Of a DNA stretch of 50,194 bases, positions 28,568 to 37,296 are shown in pieces (the first letter of the stretch is position 1; the number at the start of each line of letters is the position of its first letter). The notes under the pieces are model-generated. The model was given only the letters and a program-made list of their open reading frames with translations, was not told the DNA's origin and made no database searches. The DNA is from SMWC01 sp045561055 (GTDB taxonomy: Bacteria; Pseudomonadota; Gammaproteobacteria; Steroidobacterales; Rariloculaceae): positions 1 through 50,194 of the forward strand of contig JBJKYL010000012.1 of assembly GCA_045561055.1 (NCBI GenBank). Direction: 5' to 3'. A program made the translations under genes and the position numbers.

Positions 28568-29381
28568 TACTTCCGCTCCTACTCAACTCGTCTCGCCATC
28601 GTAACGAGTCAAACCAGTAACTATGAATCGTCGGTAGCCAGGTATCACTTTGCCTTGCCGTGATCCATGCGTTAAGGAACGCAAGGAAGTCAGGATCCCC
28701 TTTGTTAATAGCGAATCCTGCACGGGTCTGGAGCAGGGGGGCTGTTAATGGAACGTCAACGATCATTGGATTGTCCAGCGCGAGATAAGTAGGTATTGGC
28801 TCCTCGTCGAGGTAGGCATCGACAAGTCCGTCGACGAGTGCTTCCGATGCGAGTTCCGGCGTTTGGAACTCTAGTAGAACCGCGCTAGGGAAAATTCGGG
28901 TGATCAGTCCAGCAGCTTCGGAGCCGATGATCGCTGCCATTCTGTAATCAGGATCATCAAAATCATCTAGTTCGTCCACCAGTAGGGTCGTTTTTCGATG
29001 AGTCGCCATCATGATGCCCATTGTTGAATAGGGCTGGCTGAAATTGACGTGTAGTGCGGTTTTCGGCGATATCCGGAGTCCTGCTGCAATTAGGTCGATC
29101 TCCCCTGCCTCCAGTGCGGGGATGATTCGCTCTGCGCTATAGACACGAAACTCCACCGCGACATCCATGTCCTCGGCGAGTTTTTTCGAAACATCGATCT
29201 CAAAGCCCGATAACTCGCCTGGCCCCAGACGAATTGTCCATGGATTAATAAGAACAACACCAATCTGGATGAGACCTTCGTTTAGAACTTCCTGAAGCGA
29301 GCGCGCTGATCCAGTCGCCGGCAAGACGAAGCCGGTTAGTATCAATATTGTGCAAAGTCGGTATTTAGATCCTGGGCTCAT
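28563..29381 (-). CDS. Family 3 solute-binding protein (orphan)
   Basis: This 272-aa protein has a signal peptide (hydrophobic about 9-24, cleavage near 'GSARS') and a two-lobed periplasmic binding fold of family SBP_bac_3: 'GELSGFEIDVSKKLAEDM' and 'IIPALEAGEIDLIAAGLRIS' are the standard N-lobe segments, and 'RAGFAINKGDPDFLAFLN' lies near the end. Members bind amino acids or similar small solutes for ABC importers. No permease or ATPase is next to it, so it may serve a distant transporter or act as a sensor. Its last codons overlap the DUF2461 start. Confidence 0.88.
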   Translation of the reverse strand: MSPGSKYRLCTILILTGFVLPATGSARSLQEVLNEGLIQIGVVLINPWTIRLGPGELSGFEIDVSKKLAEDMDVAVEFRVYSAERIIPALEAGEIDLIAAGLRISPKTALHVNFSQPYSTMGIMMATHRKTTLLVDELDDFDDPDYRMAAIIGSEAAGLITRIFPSAVLLEFQTPELASEALVDGLVDAYLDEEPIPTYLALDNPMIVDVPLTAPLLQTRAGFAINKGDPDFLAFLNAWITARQSDTWLPTIHSYWFDSLRWRDELSRSGSN

Positions 29382-29925
29382 CTGTCATCGGTTTGTATAG
29401 GTGTTTGGCGTTTATCTACAGGGGTTTCTAGCGAGTGTTAGTCAATCCTAACCGATACCATGGATAGATGCCGCTACCCGAGAGTCATTTGGGCTGGCTC
29501 ACGTCGAGTTAACGGGAAATGATCGCCTTTATGAGCGAAGCTCAATTCGAGCAGATAAAAAAACGGAAATTTAAGTTTTGCTATTGGAACTGCCGCATCT
29601 GTTTTGTGATACTTCGGAGCGAAGTGCTCTCTTATCCTGCATTCTTTTCGCTGATTTTGATTTTTCATGGCGCCCGCCCTTCTGCATAAGCGGCGAGCGG
29701 GCGATGGGGTTTCGTGGTTTTTTCTTCATTATATAGACACTAACCAGCTAAATGAGTACGGCCGCCCTGATGTGACCTATGTAGTGCTTGTCGGAACCCA
29801 AACCGATGAGGATTTCGTCAGCCTCAAGGTTGCCAAGGTCGACCAACCGAGGTTGGCTTCCTGGGCGGTTACGAATCTCTAGAGCGTGGCGAATACCACC
29901 ATCTAGCCTACAAAGGTTACCTTTA
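29382..29925. other. Long intergenic region without a convincing gene
   Basis: The 544 nt lie between two minus-strand genes. A 71-codon plus-strand ORF (29667-29882) and a 64-codon minus ORF (29474-29668) have no recognisable family or good ribosome-binding site and were not called. A GC-rich 7-bp inverted repeat pairs 29671-29677 with 29697-29703, but the T-run comes 14 nt later, so it is a weak terminator candidate at best. Confidence 0.6.
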
Positions 29926-30789
29926 TTACAACGCTTTAGTGGAAGACTCGTCGACGATAGTGTTACTTAGTACTCCAACGCCGCGGATATCAATCTCGAC
30001 AACATCGCCTGGCCGCATCCAGATAGGCGGCTTTCGAACGCGCCCGACACCGCCCGGTGTGCCCGTAACAATGACGTCCCCCGGTTCGAGCGGTGTCCAG
30101 ATCGAACAATACTCAATGAGGTAGGGAATATCGAAACAGAGGTCGCTGATCATCGAGTCTTGAAGAACCTCGCCGTTGAGTCGAGTCTGTAGATGAAAGT
30201 TCGTTGGGTCGCTTTGTTTATCGTGCGTCACCATCCACGGGCCGAACCCGCCGCTTCGGTGAAAATTCTTGCCAGCCGTGAACTGAATGGTATGGAATTG
30301 ATAATCTCTCACGCTGCCCTCGTTGCAGCAGCTGTAGCCGGCAACGTAATCCATGGCGTTCTCACGTGCGACGTGGCGTGCTGTCTTTCCGATAATTACC
30401 GCTAGTTCGCCTTCGTAGTCGAAATCTTTCGAGACGCGCGGCCGGATAAGCGGCTGGCCGTGGCCGACAAAACTGTCAGCGAAGCGTGTGAAGAGTAAGG
30501 GATGGTTCGGTGGCTCTCTTCCCGTTTCCCTTATGTGTCCCATATAATTAATTCCGACGCAGAGTACTTTGTTAGCGTTGGGAATAACCGGAAGATAGTT
30601 AATTTTTTCCTCAGTGAAGTCCGGGTCGGCTGTTTCAAAGGCACGGAGCCTATCGAGCGCGCCTGCCTGCAGTAGTGAGCGGAGATCATCGAACTCGCCA
30701 CTAAACCTAGCACCGGCGTCTACAATTCCGTCGTCATTAATGAGACCGAAACTAGATCGTCCGTCCCGTTCGAAGCTGAGTACTCGCAC
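29926..30789 (-). CDS. Fumarylacetoacetate hydrolase-family protein
   Basis: This 287-aa cytosolic protein has the FAH catalytic fold. 'KVLCVGINYMGHIRE' opens the core, 'DFDYEGELAVIIGK' provides two acidic metal ligands, and 'PLEPGDVIVTGTPGGVG' is the conserved C-terminal loop. The N-terminal domain is the short form found in bacterial ring-cleavage hydrolases and acylpyruvases. These enzymes hydrolyse or decarboxylate 2-oxo acids; the substrate is unknown. It starts at GTG with AAGGA about 6 nt upstream. It is 24 nt downstream of thrS on the same strand. Confidence 0.93.
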   Translation of the reverse strand: MRVLSFERDGRSSFGLINDDGIVDAGARFSGEFDDLRSLLQAGALDRLRAFETADPDFTEEKINYLPVIPNANKVLCVGINYMGHIRETGREPPNHPLLFTRFADSFVGHGQPLIRPRVSKDFDYEGELAVIIGKTARHVARENAMDYVAGYSCCNEGSVRDYQFHTIQFTAGKNFHRSGGFGPWMVTHDKQSDPTNFHLQTRLNGEVLQDSMISDLCFDIPYLIEYCSIWTPLEPGDVIVTGTPGGVGRVRKPPIWMRPGDVVEIDIRGVGVLSNTIVDESSTKAL

Positions 30790-30813
30790 TGATATTCCTT
30801 ATGAATGTTTAGT

Positions 30814-32751
30814 CTATCCGGTCGCGCCGTCTGACACTATTGCGCGCGACTCATGTTCCGCTATGAAGACTTTAGTTGCATCGTCTAGGCTCATAACTCT
30901 TTGTCCCTTCTGGCCGAGCCGTCTCACCGATACCGTTTGCTCGTCGACTTCACGTTTCCCCACGGCTATTATCGCTGGAATTTTCGACAGACTGTGTTCG
31001 CGGACTTTGAAATTTATTTTTTCGTTTCGGAGATCGAGGTCGGCTCGCAACCCCACTTCCCGCAGCCTATTTACAACTTCGCTAGCATAATCATCGGCGT
31101 CGGATGTGATAGTGGCAACTACTATCTGTAGCGGCGAGAGCCATAACGGTAGATTCCCCGCGTAGTGTTCCAGCAGGATGCCAATGAAGCGTTCTAGGGA
31201 TCCAAAAATTGCCCGGTGAAGTAGTACTGGCGTATGACGTTTTCCATCCTCTCCAATGTACGTGGCGCCGAGGCGACCAGGCAGATTCAGGTCGACCTGA
31301 AGAGTGCCGCATTGCCACTCCCGGCCGATAGCGTCGCGGAGCACAAACTCAATCTTCGGTCCATAGAAAGCGCCTTCTCCGGGATTATGCAAATAATCCA
31401 GGCCCAGCAACGCCATCGATTTCTTCAGCGCATCTTCCGCGCGGTCCCAGACAGCATCCTCTCCGACCCGGCGTTCTGGCCGGTCCGCGAACTTGATGAC
31501 GATATCGTCAAAGCCCATATCGCTATATATATTCAATAGGAGCTGGCAGACTGCGCCGCTCTCGGCAGTGATTTGATCTTCCGTGCAGAATATATGGGCA
31601 TCGTCCTGCGTGAATGCCCGCACACGCATAAGCCCGTGTAAAGCCCCCGAGGGTTCATAGCGGTGAACCTTGCCAAATTCCGCCAGTCGGAAGGGTAGGT
31701 CTCTATAGCTTCTGAGTTCGTTCTTGAAGATCTGGACATGACCAGGGCAATTCATCGGTTTGATTGCGAAAATACGCTCGTCTTCAGTCTGACTCGTAAA
31801 CATGTTTTCACCAAACGTATCCCAGTGGCCCGAAGCTTCCCAAAGTTCGCGGGACATCAGTTCAGGTGTGTTAACTTCCTGGTAGCCCGTATCATTTTGC
31901 CGCCCTCGCATATACTCGATCAGCGTCCGAAACAAAGTCCATCCGTTTGTGTGCCAGAAAGCGGCGCCTACGGCCTCGTCTTGGAAATGGAACAAATCCA
32001 TCTGGCGTCCTAGCCGTCTATGGTCTCGGCGCTCCGCTTCCTCGAGCCGATGCAAATATTGTTTGAGTTCCTTCTCGTTTGACCAGGCTGTTCCGTATAT
32101 GCGCTGCAGCATTGGGTTTCTTGAGTCGCCACGCCAATAAGCCCCCGCGAGTTTCGTAAGCTTAAATGCTTGCCCGAGATATCCGGTACTCGGCAAATGC
32201 GGTCCGCGACAGAGATCGATAAACTTGCCCTGTCGGTAGAGCGTAATTATCTCTTTTTCCGGGATGCTCGATATGATCTCTGCTTTGTATAGCTCGCCCT
32301 GAGCTAAAAAAAACTTTACTGCATCGTCGCGGTTCCAGGCCTCGCGAGTGATGCGCTCATCGCGCTTGACGATTTCGCGCATTCGCGCTTCGATTGTTTC
32401 TAGATCCTCAGGAGAAAATGGCTCCTCGCGAGCAAAGTCATAATAGAAACCGTTTTCTATCGTAGGACCGATCGTCACCTGGGTATCGGTGAATAGTTCC
32501 TTGACGGCTTCGGCCATTACATGTGCCGCATCGTGGCGGAGCAGGTCGAGCCCCTCCGGAGTATTTCTAGTCAAGATTTCTATGCTGACATCATTTTCGA
32601 GTATGGTAGCTAGGTCTCGCAATTGCCCGTCAACACGAATTGCGACGGCAGCCTTCGCTAGCCTGGGGCCAATGTCAGCTGCGATTGCTGCACCACTTAC
32701 AGATTCAGTGAATTTTTTCGTCGTTCCGTCAGGTAAAGTAATGACCGGCAT
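30814..32751 (-). CDS. thrS: Threonyl-tRNA synthetase
   Basis: This 645-aa class II synthetase charges tRNA-Thr. Domain order is complete: TGS (about 1-60), the editing domain with 'HDAAHVMAEAV' near 70-80, the catalytic core, and the anticodon-binding domain at the C-terminus. Zinc ligands are visible in 'NCPGHVQIF' (Cys), 'DDAHIFC' (His) and 'LLHRAIFGS' (His). The ATG at 32751 is chosen over the upstream TTG/ATG-type start at 32802, because it gives the standard 'MPVITLPDG' N-terminus and has AAGGCGG before it. infC, rpmI and rplT, often downstream of thrS, are absent here. Confidence 0.96.
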   Translation of the reverse strand: MPVITLPDGTTKKFTESVSGAAIAADIGPRLAKAAVAIRVDGQLRDLATILENDVSIEILTRNTPEGLDLLRHDAAHVMAEAVKELFTDTQVTIGPTIENGFYYDFAREEPFSPEDLETIEARMREIVKRDERITREAWNRDDAVKFFLAQGELYKAEIISSIPEKEIITLYRQGKFIDLCRGPHLPSTGYLGQAFKLTKLAGAYWRGDSRNPMLQRIYGTAWSNEKELKQYLHRLEEAERRDHRRLGRQMDLFHFQDEAVGAAFWHTNGWTLFRTLIEYMRGRQNDTGYQEVNTPELMSRELWEASGHWDTFGENMFTSQTEDERIFAIKPMNCPGHVQIFKNELRSYRDLPFRLAEFGKVHRYEPSGALHGLMRVRAFTQDDAHIFCTEDQITAESGAVCQLLLNIYSDMGFDDIVIKFADRPERRVGEDAVWDRAEDALKKSMALLGLDYLHNPGEGAFYGPKIEFVLRDAIGREWQCGTLQVDLNLPGRLGATYIGEDGKRHTPVLLHRAIFGSLERFIGILLEHYAGNLPLWLSPLQIVVATITSDADDYASEVVNRLREVGLRADLDLRNEKINFKVREHSLSKIPAIIAVGKREVDEQTVSVRRLGQKGQRVMSLDDATKVFIAEHESRAIVSDGATG

Positions 32752-32960
32752 GTGGTTCCGCCTTGGGCAACTGATCTGTATTGTACGAGATCCAGCCGTC
32801 ACTGCAGAACTAATCCAACCACAATGGCCCAGGCTGAGTTGAGCGAAGAAAGGGAAACTGGTCGTCTAAGGCGGCTTTGAGAGTAGATTTAGGAAGATTC
32901 ATAGGGCCCGGTGGAGCATTCTCGGACTGGTTATAGTGCGCTTGTCTCCTGCATCATGTG

Positions 32961-32989
32961 TTGACACATCTGAGCCTAGATTAGACAAT
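32961..32989 (+). promoter_or_regulatory. Probable sigma-70 promoter of the tRNA-tuf operon
   Basis: A perfect -35 TTGACA (32961-32966) is followed at 17 nt by GACAAT (32984-32989), which matches four of six -10 positions. tRNA-Tyr starts 18 nt after the -10. The position fits transcription of tRNA-Tyr, Gly, Thr and tuf together. Confidence 0.6.
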
Positions 32990-33006
32990 GGTCCGCTTAT
33001 GTTCGC

Positions 33007-33091
33007 GGAGGGGTACCCAAGCGGTCAACGGGGGCAGACTGTAAATCTGCTGGCTATGCCTTCGTAGGTTCGAATCCTACCCCCTCCACCA
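33007..33091 (+). tRNA. tRNA-Tyr (anticodon GTA)
   Basis: Acceptor arms GGAGGGG and CCCCTCC pair, with encoded CCA. The anticodon loop is CTGTAAA with GTA. The length of 85 nt reflects a long variable arm, as expected for tRNA-Tyr. It is the first of three tRNA genes upstream of tuf. Confidence 0.97.
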
Positions 33092-33123
33092 GTAACGGTG
33101 GCGGGGGTAATACAGTACGGAAT

Positions 33124-33197
33124 GCGGGTGTAGTTCAACGGTAGAACCTCAGCCTTCCAAGCTGATGATGGCGGTTCGAGTCCGCTCACCCGCTCCA
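33124..33197 (+). tRNA. tRNA-Gly (anticodon TCC)
   Basis: Acceptor arms GCGGGTG and CACCCGC pair, with encoded CCA. The anticodon loop is CTTCCAA with TCC. It is second in the tRNA cluster before tuf. Confidence 0.97.
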
Positions 33198-33287
33198 GCG
33201 GACATACTATATGGTGAAAGTGAGGTTAGCTTATAGAAACTCGGGGGTCTCAAGGGTAGGACTCGAAGGCGGGCTCGACTGTTTCCC

Positions 33288-33362
<75 letters not shown>

Positions 33363-33485
33363 AGGTTGTGAAGATCTGGCTCACTCTACAGATTGTGTAT
33401 ACGTGTTTTGGCTATTGCCACGCTGGTGTAAGTTGGTCGACACGATAAGAGAATTGTAATTAAAAGAGGTTTAGGGGTACTCCTA

Positions 33486-34676
33486 ATGTCCAAACAAAAA
33501 TTTGAGAGAACGAAGCCACATGTAAACGTGGGGACGATAGGTCACGTGGATCATGGGAAGACGACGCTGACGGCGGCGCTGACGAAAGTGATGTCGGAAA
33601 AGCATGGCGGCGATACGATCGCGTTTGATCAGATTGATAACGCGCCGGAGGAAAAGGCGCGGGGAATCACGATTGCGACGGCGCATGTGGAATACGAGAG
33701 TGATGATCGTCACTATGCCCATGTGGATTGTCCGGGGCACGCTGATTACGTGAAGAATATGATCACGGGAGCGGCACAGATGGACGGCGCGATTCTAGTA
33801 GTATCGGCGGCAGATGGCCCGATGCCGCAGACGCGGGAGCATATTTTGCTGTCACGGCAGGTAGGTGTGCCATTTATTGTGGTGTACCTGAACAAGGCGG
33901 ATATGGTCGATGACGATGAGTTACTCGAGTTGGTGGAGCTGGAGGTACGCGATTTATTGTCGATGTACGAGTTCCCGGGCGACGATACGCCGATCGTGAC
34001 AGGAAGTGCGTTGAAGGCATTAGAAGGCGACACTTCTGAGATTGGGACGTTGAGCATTGAGAAATTGGTGAGTGCGTTAGACGAGTACATCCCGATACCG
34101 GATCGAGCGGTGGACGGGGCGTTTTTAATGCCGATTGAGGATGTGTTCTCGATATCGGGACGAGGTACGGTGGTCACCGGTAGAATTGAGCGCGGCATTG
34201 TGCGTGTAGGTGACGAGATCGAGATTGTGGGCATTAAGGAGACGACGAAGACAACGTGTACGGGTGTGGAGATGTTCCGCAAATTGCTCGACGAGGGACA
34301 GGCGGGCGATAACGTGGGTGTGTTATTGCGAGGCACGAAACGTGAAGAAGTGGAGCGAGGCCAAGTGCTGGCGAAGCCGGGGTCGATCACGCCGCACACG
34401 AAGTTTGAAGCTGAGGTATATATCCTGACGAAAGAAGAGGGAGGGAGGCATACTCCGTTTTTCAAAGGGTACCGGCCGCAGTTTTATTTCCGAACGACAG
34501 ATGTAACGGGGGCGGTGGAGTTACCAGAGGCGACCGAGATGGTGATGCCTGGTGACAACATCCAAATGAAAGTAGATTTAATCGCGCCGATCGCGATGGA
34601 GGATGGGTTGAGGTTTGCGATCCGCGAAGGCGGCCGTACCGTGGGTGCGGGCGTAGTTGCGAAAATTATTGAATAA
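33486..34676 (+). CDS. tuf: Elongation factor Tu, first copy
   Basis: This 396-aa GTPase delivers aminoacyl-tRNA to the ribosome. G-motifs are intact: 'GHVDHGKTT' near residue 19, 'RGITIATAHVEY', 'DCPGHADYVKNM', 'NKADMVDD' and 'SALKALEG'. The length is full. It follows the tRNA-Tyr/Gly/Thr cluster, as the tufB gene does in E. coli. Its Thr, Ala and Val codons are strongly skewed to ACG, GCG and GTG. The first 120 bases after the initial A recur exactly at the right end of the window, where the second copy begins. Confidence 0.98.
   Translation: MSKQKFERTKPHVNVGTIGHVDHGKTTLTAALTKVMSEKHGGDTIAFDQIDNAPEEKARGITIATAHVEYESDDRHYAHVDCPGHADYVKNMITGAAQMDGAILVVSAADGPMPQTREHILLSRQVGVPFIVVYLNKADMVDDDELLELVELEVRDLLSMYEFPGDDTPIVTGSALKALEGDTSEIGTLSIEKLVSALDEYIPIPDRAVDGAFLMPIEDVFSISGRGTVVTGRIERGIVRVGDEIEIVGIKETTKTTCTGVEMFRKLLDEGQAGDNVGVLLRGTKREEVERGQVLAKPGSITPHTKFEAEVYILTKEEGGRHTPFFKGYRPQFYFRTTDVTGAVELPEATEMVMPGDNIQMKVDLIAPIAMEDGLRFAIREGGRTVGAGVVAKIIE
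33487..33606 (+). repeat. tuf direct repeat, left copy
   Basis: This segment is identical, base for base, to 50075-50194 as read by eye. The match starts at the second base of the start codon (ATG here, GTG there) and runs to the window edge. The sequences upstream of the two start codons differ. The pattern fits concerted evolution of the two tuf genes by gene conversion. Confidence 0.93.
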
Positions 34677-34767
34677 ATCGTAGGTGCGGGGTTGCTTTTA
34701 CTAATTAATGTAAGAGTAGACCGCGCCGTAACTAACGGATGAGAGTGCAGCGGACGGAGTTAGACAG

Positions 34768-34843
<76 letters not shown>

Positions 34844-34844
34844 T

Positions 34845-34864
34845 CCCGATTCCTGGCAATCGGG
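34845..34864 (+). terminator. Hairpin after tRNA-Trp
   Basis: A perfect 7-bp stem CCCGATT/AATCGGG with a 6-nt loop starts one base after the tRNA-Trp CCA. The following TCTTATCC is only weakly T-rich. It may be a weak terminator or a processing signal. Confidence 0.4.
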
Positions 34865-34953
34865 TCTTATCCTCTGTACGCCGAAGTAGCTAGGGTCCTC
34901 TCGCTGAGTCTAGCTGCCTAAAAGCCGTTGCTGACACCTCACTAAAGGAACTG

Positions 34954-35331
34954 ATGGACACTAAAATAGATACTGAGCATGCCGCGTTCGACACGTTGAA
35001 GCTACTAGCGGCGGGTGCTGTGCTGCTGGGCGGCATATTCGGCTATTACTATTATTCTGATGTTTCCGTTTTGGTTCGTGCGATCGGTGTGTTGCTGGCT
35101 CTGGGGGTAAGTACCGTTATTGCTCTGCAGTCGATACGCGGTCAAGTGTTCGTGAGGTTCGTGCAGGGTGCCCGGGTTGAGCTCCGGAAGGTCGTGTGGC
35201 CAACACGAGAAGAGACTATTCAGACGACTATTACGGTATTGGTTTTTGCGCTGATCATGGGAGTGTTTTTCTGGTTACTAGACATGTTCCTTCTGTATGC
35301 CACCCGACTACTTACCGGCCAGGGAGGGTAG
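34954..35331 (+). CDS. secE: Protein translocase subunit SecE
   Basis: This 125-aa inner-membrane protein has three hydrophobic segments (about 14-33, 42-61 and 91-118), like the E. coli form, and the conserved cytoplasmic 'VELRKVVWPTREETIQTT' before the last one. It stabilises SecY in the translocon. It starts at ATG after AAAGGAAC. nusG follows, with only 4 nt between. Confidence 0.96.
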   Translation: MDTKIDTEHAAFDTLKLLAAGAVLLGGIFGYYYYSDVSVLVRAIGVLLALGVSTVIALQSIRGQVFVRFVQGARVELRKVVWPTREETIQTTITVLVFALIMGVFFWLLDMFLLYATRLLTGQGG

Positions 35332-35335
35332 ACTA

Positions 35336-35869
35336 ATGTCTCTTCAGTGGTATGTAGTGCACGCATACTCAAATTATGAGCATAAAGTTAGGGAATCGTT
35401 GGAGGAGCGTATAAAACGTTTCGGTTTAGAGGATAAATTCGGTGAAGTTCTCGTTCCTACAGAGGAAGTTGTCGAAATGCGGGAAGGCTCGAAACGGCGT
35501 AGCGAGCGAAAATTTTTTCCTGGCTACGTGCTCGTGCAGATGGAAATGGATGAAGATACCTGGCACCTTGTGAAGGAAGTGCCGAAGGTACTAGGGTTTA
35601 TTGGTGGGACATCGGATAGGCCCGCGCCTATTACTGAAGGGGAAGCTAATGCGATATTGAATCGCGTTCAGGAAGGCGTAGATAAGCCCCGGCCGAAGGT
35701 ATTGTTTGAGCCTGGTGAAGTGATTCGTGTCAACGAAGGACCGTTTAATGACTTCAACGGTATTGTTGAGAATGTCAACTACGAGAAAAGCAAAGTCCGT
35801 GTGGCTGTGCAAATATTAGGTAGATCAACTCCCGTCGAGTTGGACTTCGGTCAGGTAGAGAAGGCGTAA
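35336..35869 (+). CDS. nusG: Transcription termination/antitermination protein NusG
   Basis: This 177-aa protein binds RNA polymerase and Rho or the ribosome. The N-terminal NGN domain begins 'QWYVVHAYSNYEHKV' and includes 'FFPGYVLVQM'. The C-terminal KOW domain has 'GEVIRVNEGPFNDFNGIVE'. ATG at 35336 has a GGGAGG nearby and gives the standard N-terminus; an upstream ATG inside secE (35297) was not used. Confidence 0.97.
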   Translation: MSLQWYVVHAYSNYEHKVRESLEERIKRFGLEDKFGEVLVPTEEVVEMREGSKRRSERKFFPGYVLVQMEMDEDTWHLVKEVPKVLGFIGGTSDRPAPITEGEANAILNRVQEGVDKPRPKVLFEPGEVIRVNEGPFNDFNGIVENVNYEKSKVRVAVQILGRSTPVELDFGQVEKA

Positions 35870-35886
35870 GCGCTTAGGTTTTAGTA

Positions 35887-36318
35887 ATGGCAAGAAAAAT
35901 AGAGACATATATAAAACTCCAAATTCCGGCTGGACAGGCGAACCCCAGTCCGCCGGTAGGCCCGGCGCTTGGCCAGCATGGGGTTAATATCATGGAGTTT
36001 TGCAAGGCGTTTAATGCGGAAACTCAGACGCTTGAGCAAGGTATGCCTATTCCCGTAGTGATCTCGGTCTATACTGACAAGAGTTTTACATTCATTACCA
36101 AGACGCCGCCCGCTGCAGTGCTGCTGAAGAAAGCTGCCGGCATAGAGAAGGGTAGTGGGACGCCAAATACTGAAAAGGTTGGCCGCGTAACCCGGGCGCA
36201 GCTCGAAGAAATAGTCAAAGCGAAAGAACCGGATCTCAATGCTGCGAATATGGATGCTGCCGTGCGTATTATCGCGGGTAGCGCCCGCAGCATGGGTCTA
36301 GATGTGGAGGGGCTCTAG
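35887..36318 (+). CDS. rplK: 50S ribosomal protein L11
   Basis: This 143-aa protein binds the GTPase-associated region of 23S rRNA. It shows the Pro-rich 'GQANPSPPVGPALGQHGVNI' of the N-terminal domain and 'VRIIAGSARSMGLDVEG' at the C-terminus. It follows nusG by 17 nt. The L1 gene begins at the base after its stop. Confidence 0.98.
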   Translation: MARKIETYIKLQIPAGQANPSPPVGPALGQHGVNIMEFCKAFNAETQTLEQGMPIPVVISVYTDKSFTFITKTPPAAVLLKKAAGIEKGSGTPNTEKVGRVTRAQLEEIVKAKEPDLNAANMDAAVRIIAGSARSMGLDVEGL

Positions 36319-37017
36319 ATGGCTAAGCGCAGCAAGACGCAGAAGGTTGCCTCTGAGCGTGTTGAAGCGGGTAAGAGCTACTCTGTAGATGAAGCGCTTG
36401 GCCTTGTGAAGGACTTAGCGCAAGCGAATTTTTCCGAATCTGTCGACGCGGCAGTCAATCTCGGCGTGGATCCTAAGAAATCGGATCAGGTCGTGCGTGG
36501 TTCGACAGTGTTGCCGAATGGTACAGGGAAAACTGTCCGTGTTGCCGTCTTTGCTCAGGGCGAGAAAGCGGAGGCTGCTGCGGAGGCTGGAGCAGATTTG
36601 GTAGGAATGGACGATTTAGCTGAAACTATTAAAGGTGGGGAACTGAATTTTGATGTCGTCATCGCGAGCCCCGATGCCATGCGCGTTGTAGGCAAGCTCG
36701 GGCAGATTCTCGGGCCGCGTGGACTTATGCCTAATCCCAAGGTGGGTACGGTGACGCCGGATGTTGTAGCTGCGGTTAAGAATGCTAAAGCCGGTCAGGT
36801 TCGCTACCGAGCAGATAAGTCTGGGATAATTCACTGTTCGATCGGCACGGTAGAATTTGAAGCGGAGGAGTTAAAACAAAATCTCGCGGTGTTGTTGGAA
36901 GATCTTAAAAAAGCCAAACCAGCGTCGTCGAAGGGCGTATACCTAAAACGCGTAAGTGTTTCTTCGACTATGGGTCCGGGCATTATCGTAGATCAGTCGA
37001 CAGTAAGCGTTTTATAA
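36319..37017 (+). CDS. rplA: 50S ribosomal protein L1
   Basis: This 232-aa protein forms the L1 stalk and usually also represses the L11-L1 mRNA. 'LGQILGPRGLMPNPKVGTVT' is the conserved rRNA-binding segment. ATG follows the rplK stop directly, consistent with coupled translation. A GC hairpin begins one base after the stop codon. Confidence 0.98.
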   Translation: MAKRSKTQKVASERVEAGKSYSVDEALGLVKDLAQANFSESVDAAVNLGVDPKKSDQVVRGSTVLPNGTGKTVRVAVFAQGEKAEAAAEAGADLVGMDDLAETIKGGELNFDVVIASPDAMRVVGKLGQILGPRGLMPNPKVGTVTPDVVAAVKNAKAGQVRYRADKSGIIHCSIGTVEFEAEELKQNLAVLLEDLKKAKPASSKGVYLKRVSVSSTMGPGIIVDQSTVSVL

Positions 37018-37018
37018 G

Positions 37019-37047
37019 GGCGGCGTAGAGCCGCCGATATATTTTTT
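37019..37047 (+). terminator. Hairpin with T-run between rplA and rplJ
   Basis: A 6-bp perfect stem GGCGGC/GCCGCC with a 5-nt loop starts 2 nt after the rplA stop. Six T residues follow after a 6-nt AT-rich gap. It may be a leaky terminator or attenuator that sets the ratio of L11-L1 to L10-L12 expression; this is inferred. Confidence 0.4.
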
Positions 37048-37072
37048 GGCCTGCCCAAGGATGGGTAGAGTA

Positions 37073-37165
37073 AGCTGGCAGTTGCTGGCTATCATCGGAG
37101 ACCGTAGGTCCTCACGGCGCAAGGTGAGGGTAATGGCGAAAGCCGCCTGCGCAGGTGGTGTTACC
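37073..37165 (+). promoter_or_regulatory. Probable L10(L12)4-binding leader of rplJL
   Basis: The 279-nt space before rplJ contains the features of the L10 leader: 'agaccgtagg' and the later 'cctgcgcagg' that can pair, an internal stem CCTCAC/GTGAGG and a GGC-GAAA-GCC hairpin. In E. coli, binding of the L10-L12 complex here represses rplJL translation. The boundaries are approximate. A covariance-model search for the L10 leader would settle it. Confidence 0.55.
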
Positions 37166-37296
37166 TAGATCAGCTTGCCTGGTTGAGGGCGCACCGTCCT
37201 ATGTTACAGACAGTTGACAGGAATGGATGGACGTAGCGAAGAAATGTCGTTAGCTCGGTTCGCTTGGGTTGCGGCGTTTTCTACCAGGAGAAACAT

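Noticed and set aside
29667..29882. 71-codon plus-strand ORF between the solute-binding and FAH-family genes
   Set aside because: No recognised family, no good ribosome-binding site, and both neighbours are on the other strand.
33746..34465. 239-codon minus-strand ORF inside tuf
   Set aside because: It arises from the codon skew of tuf; no family and no Shine-Dalgarno.
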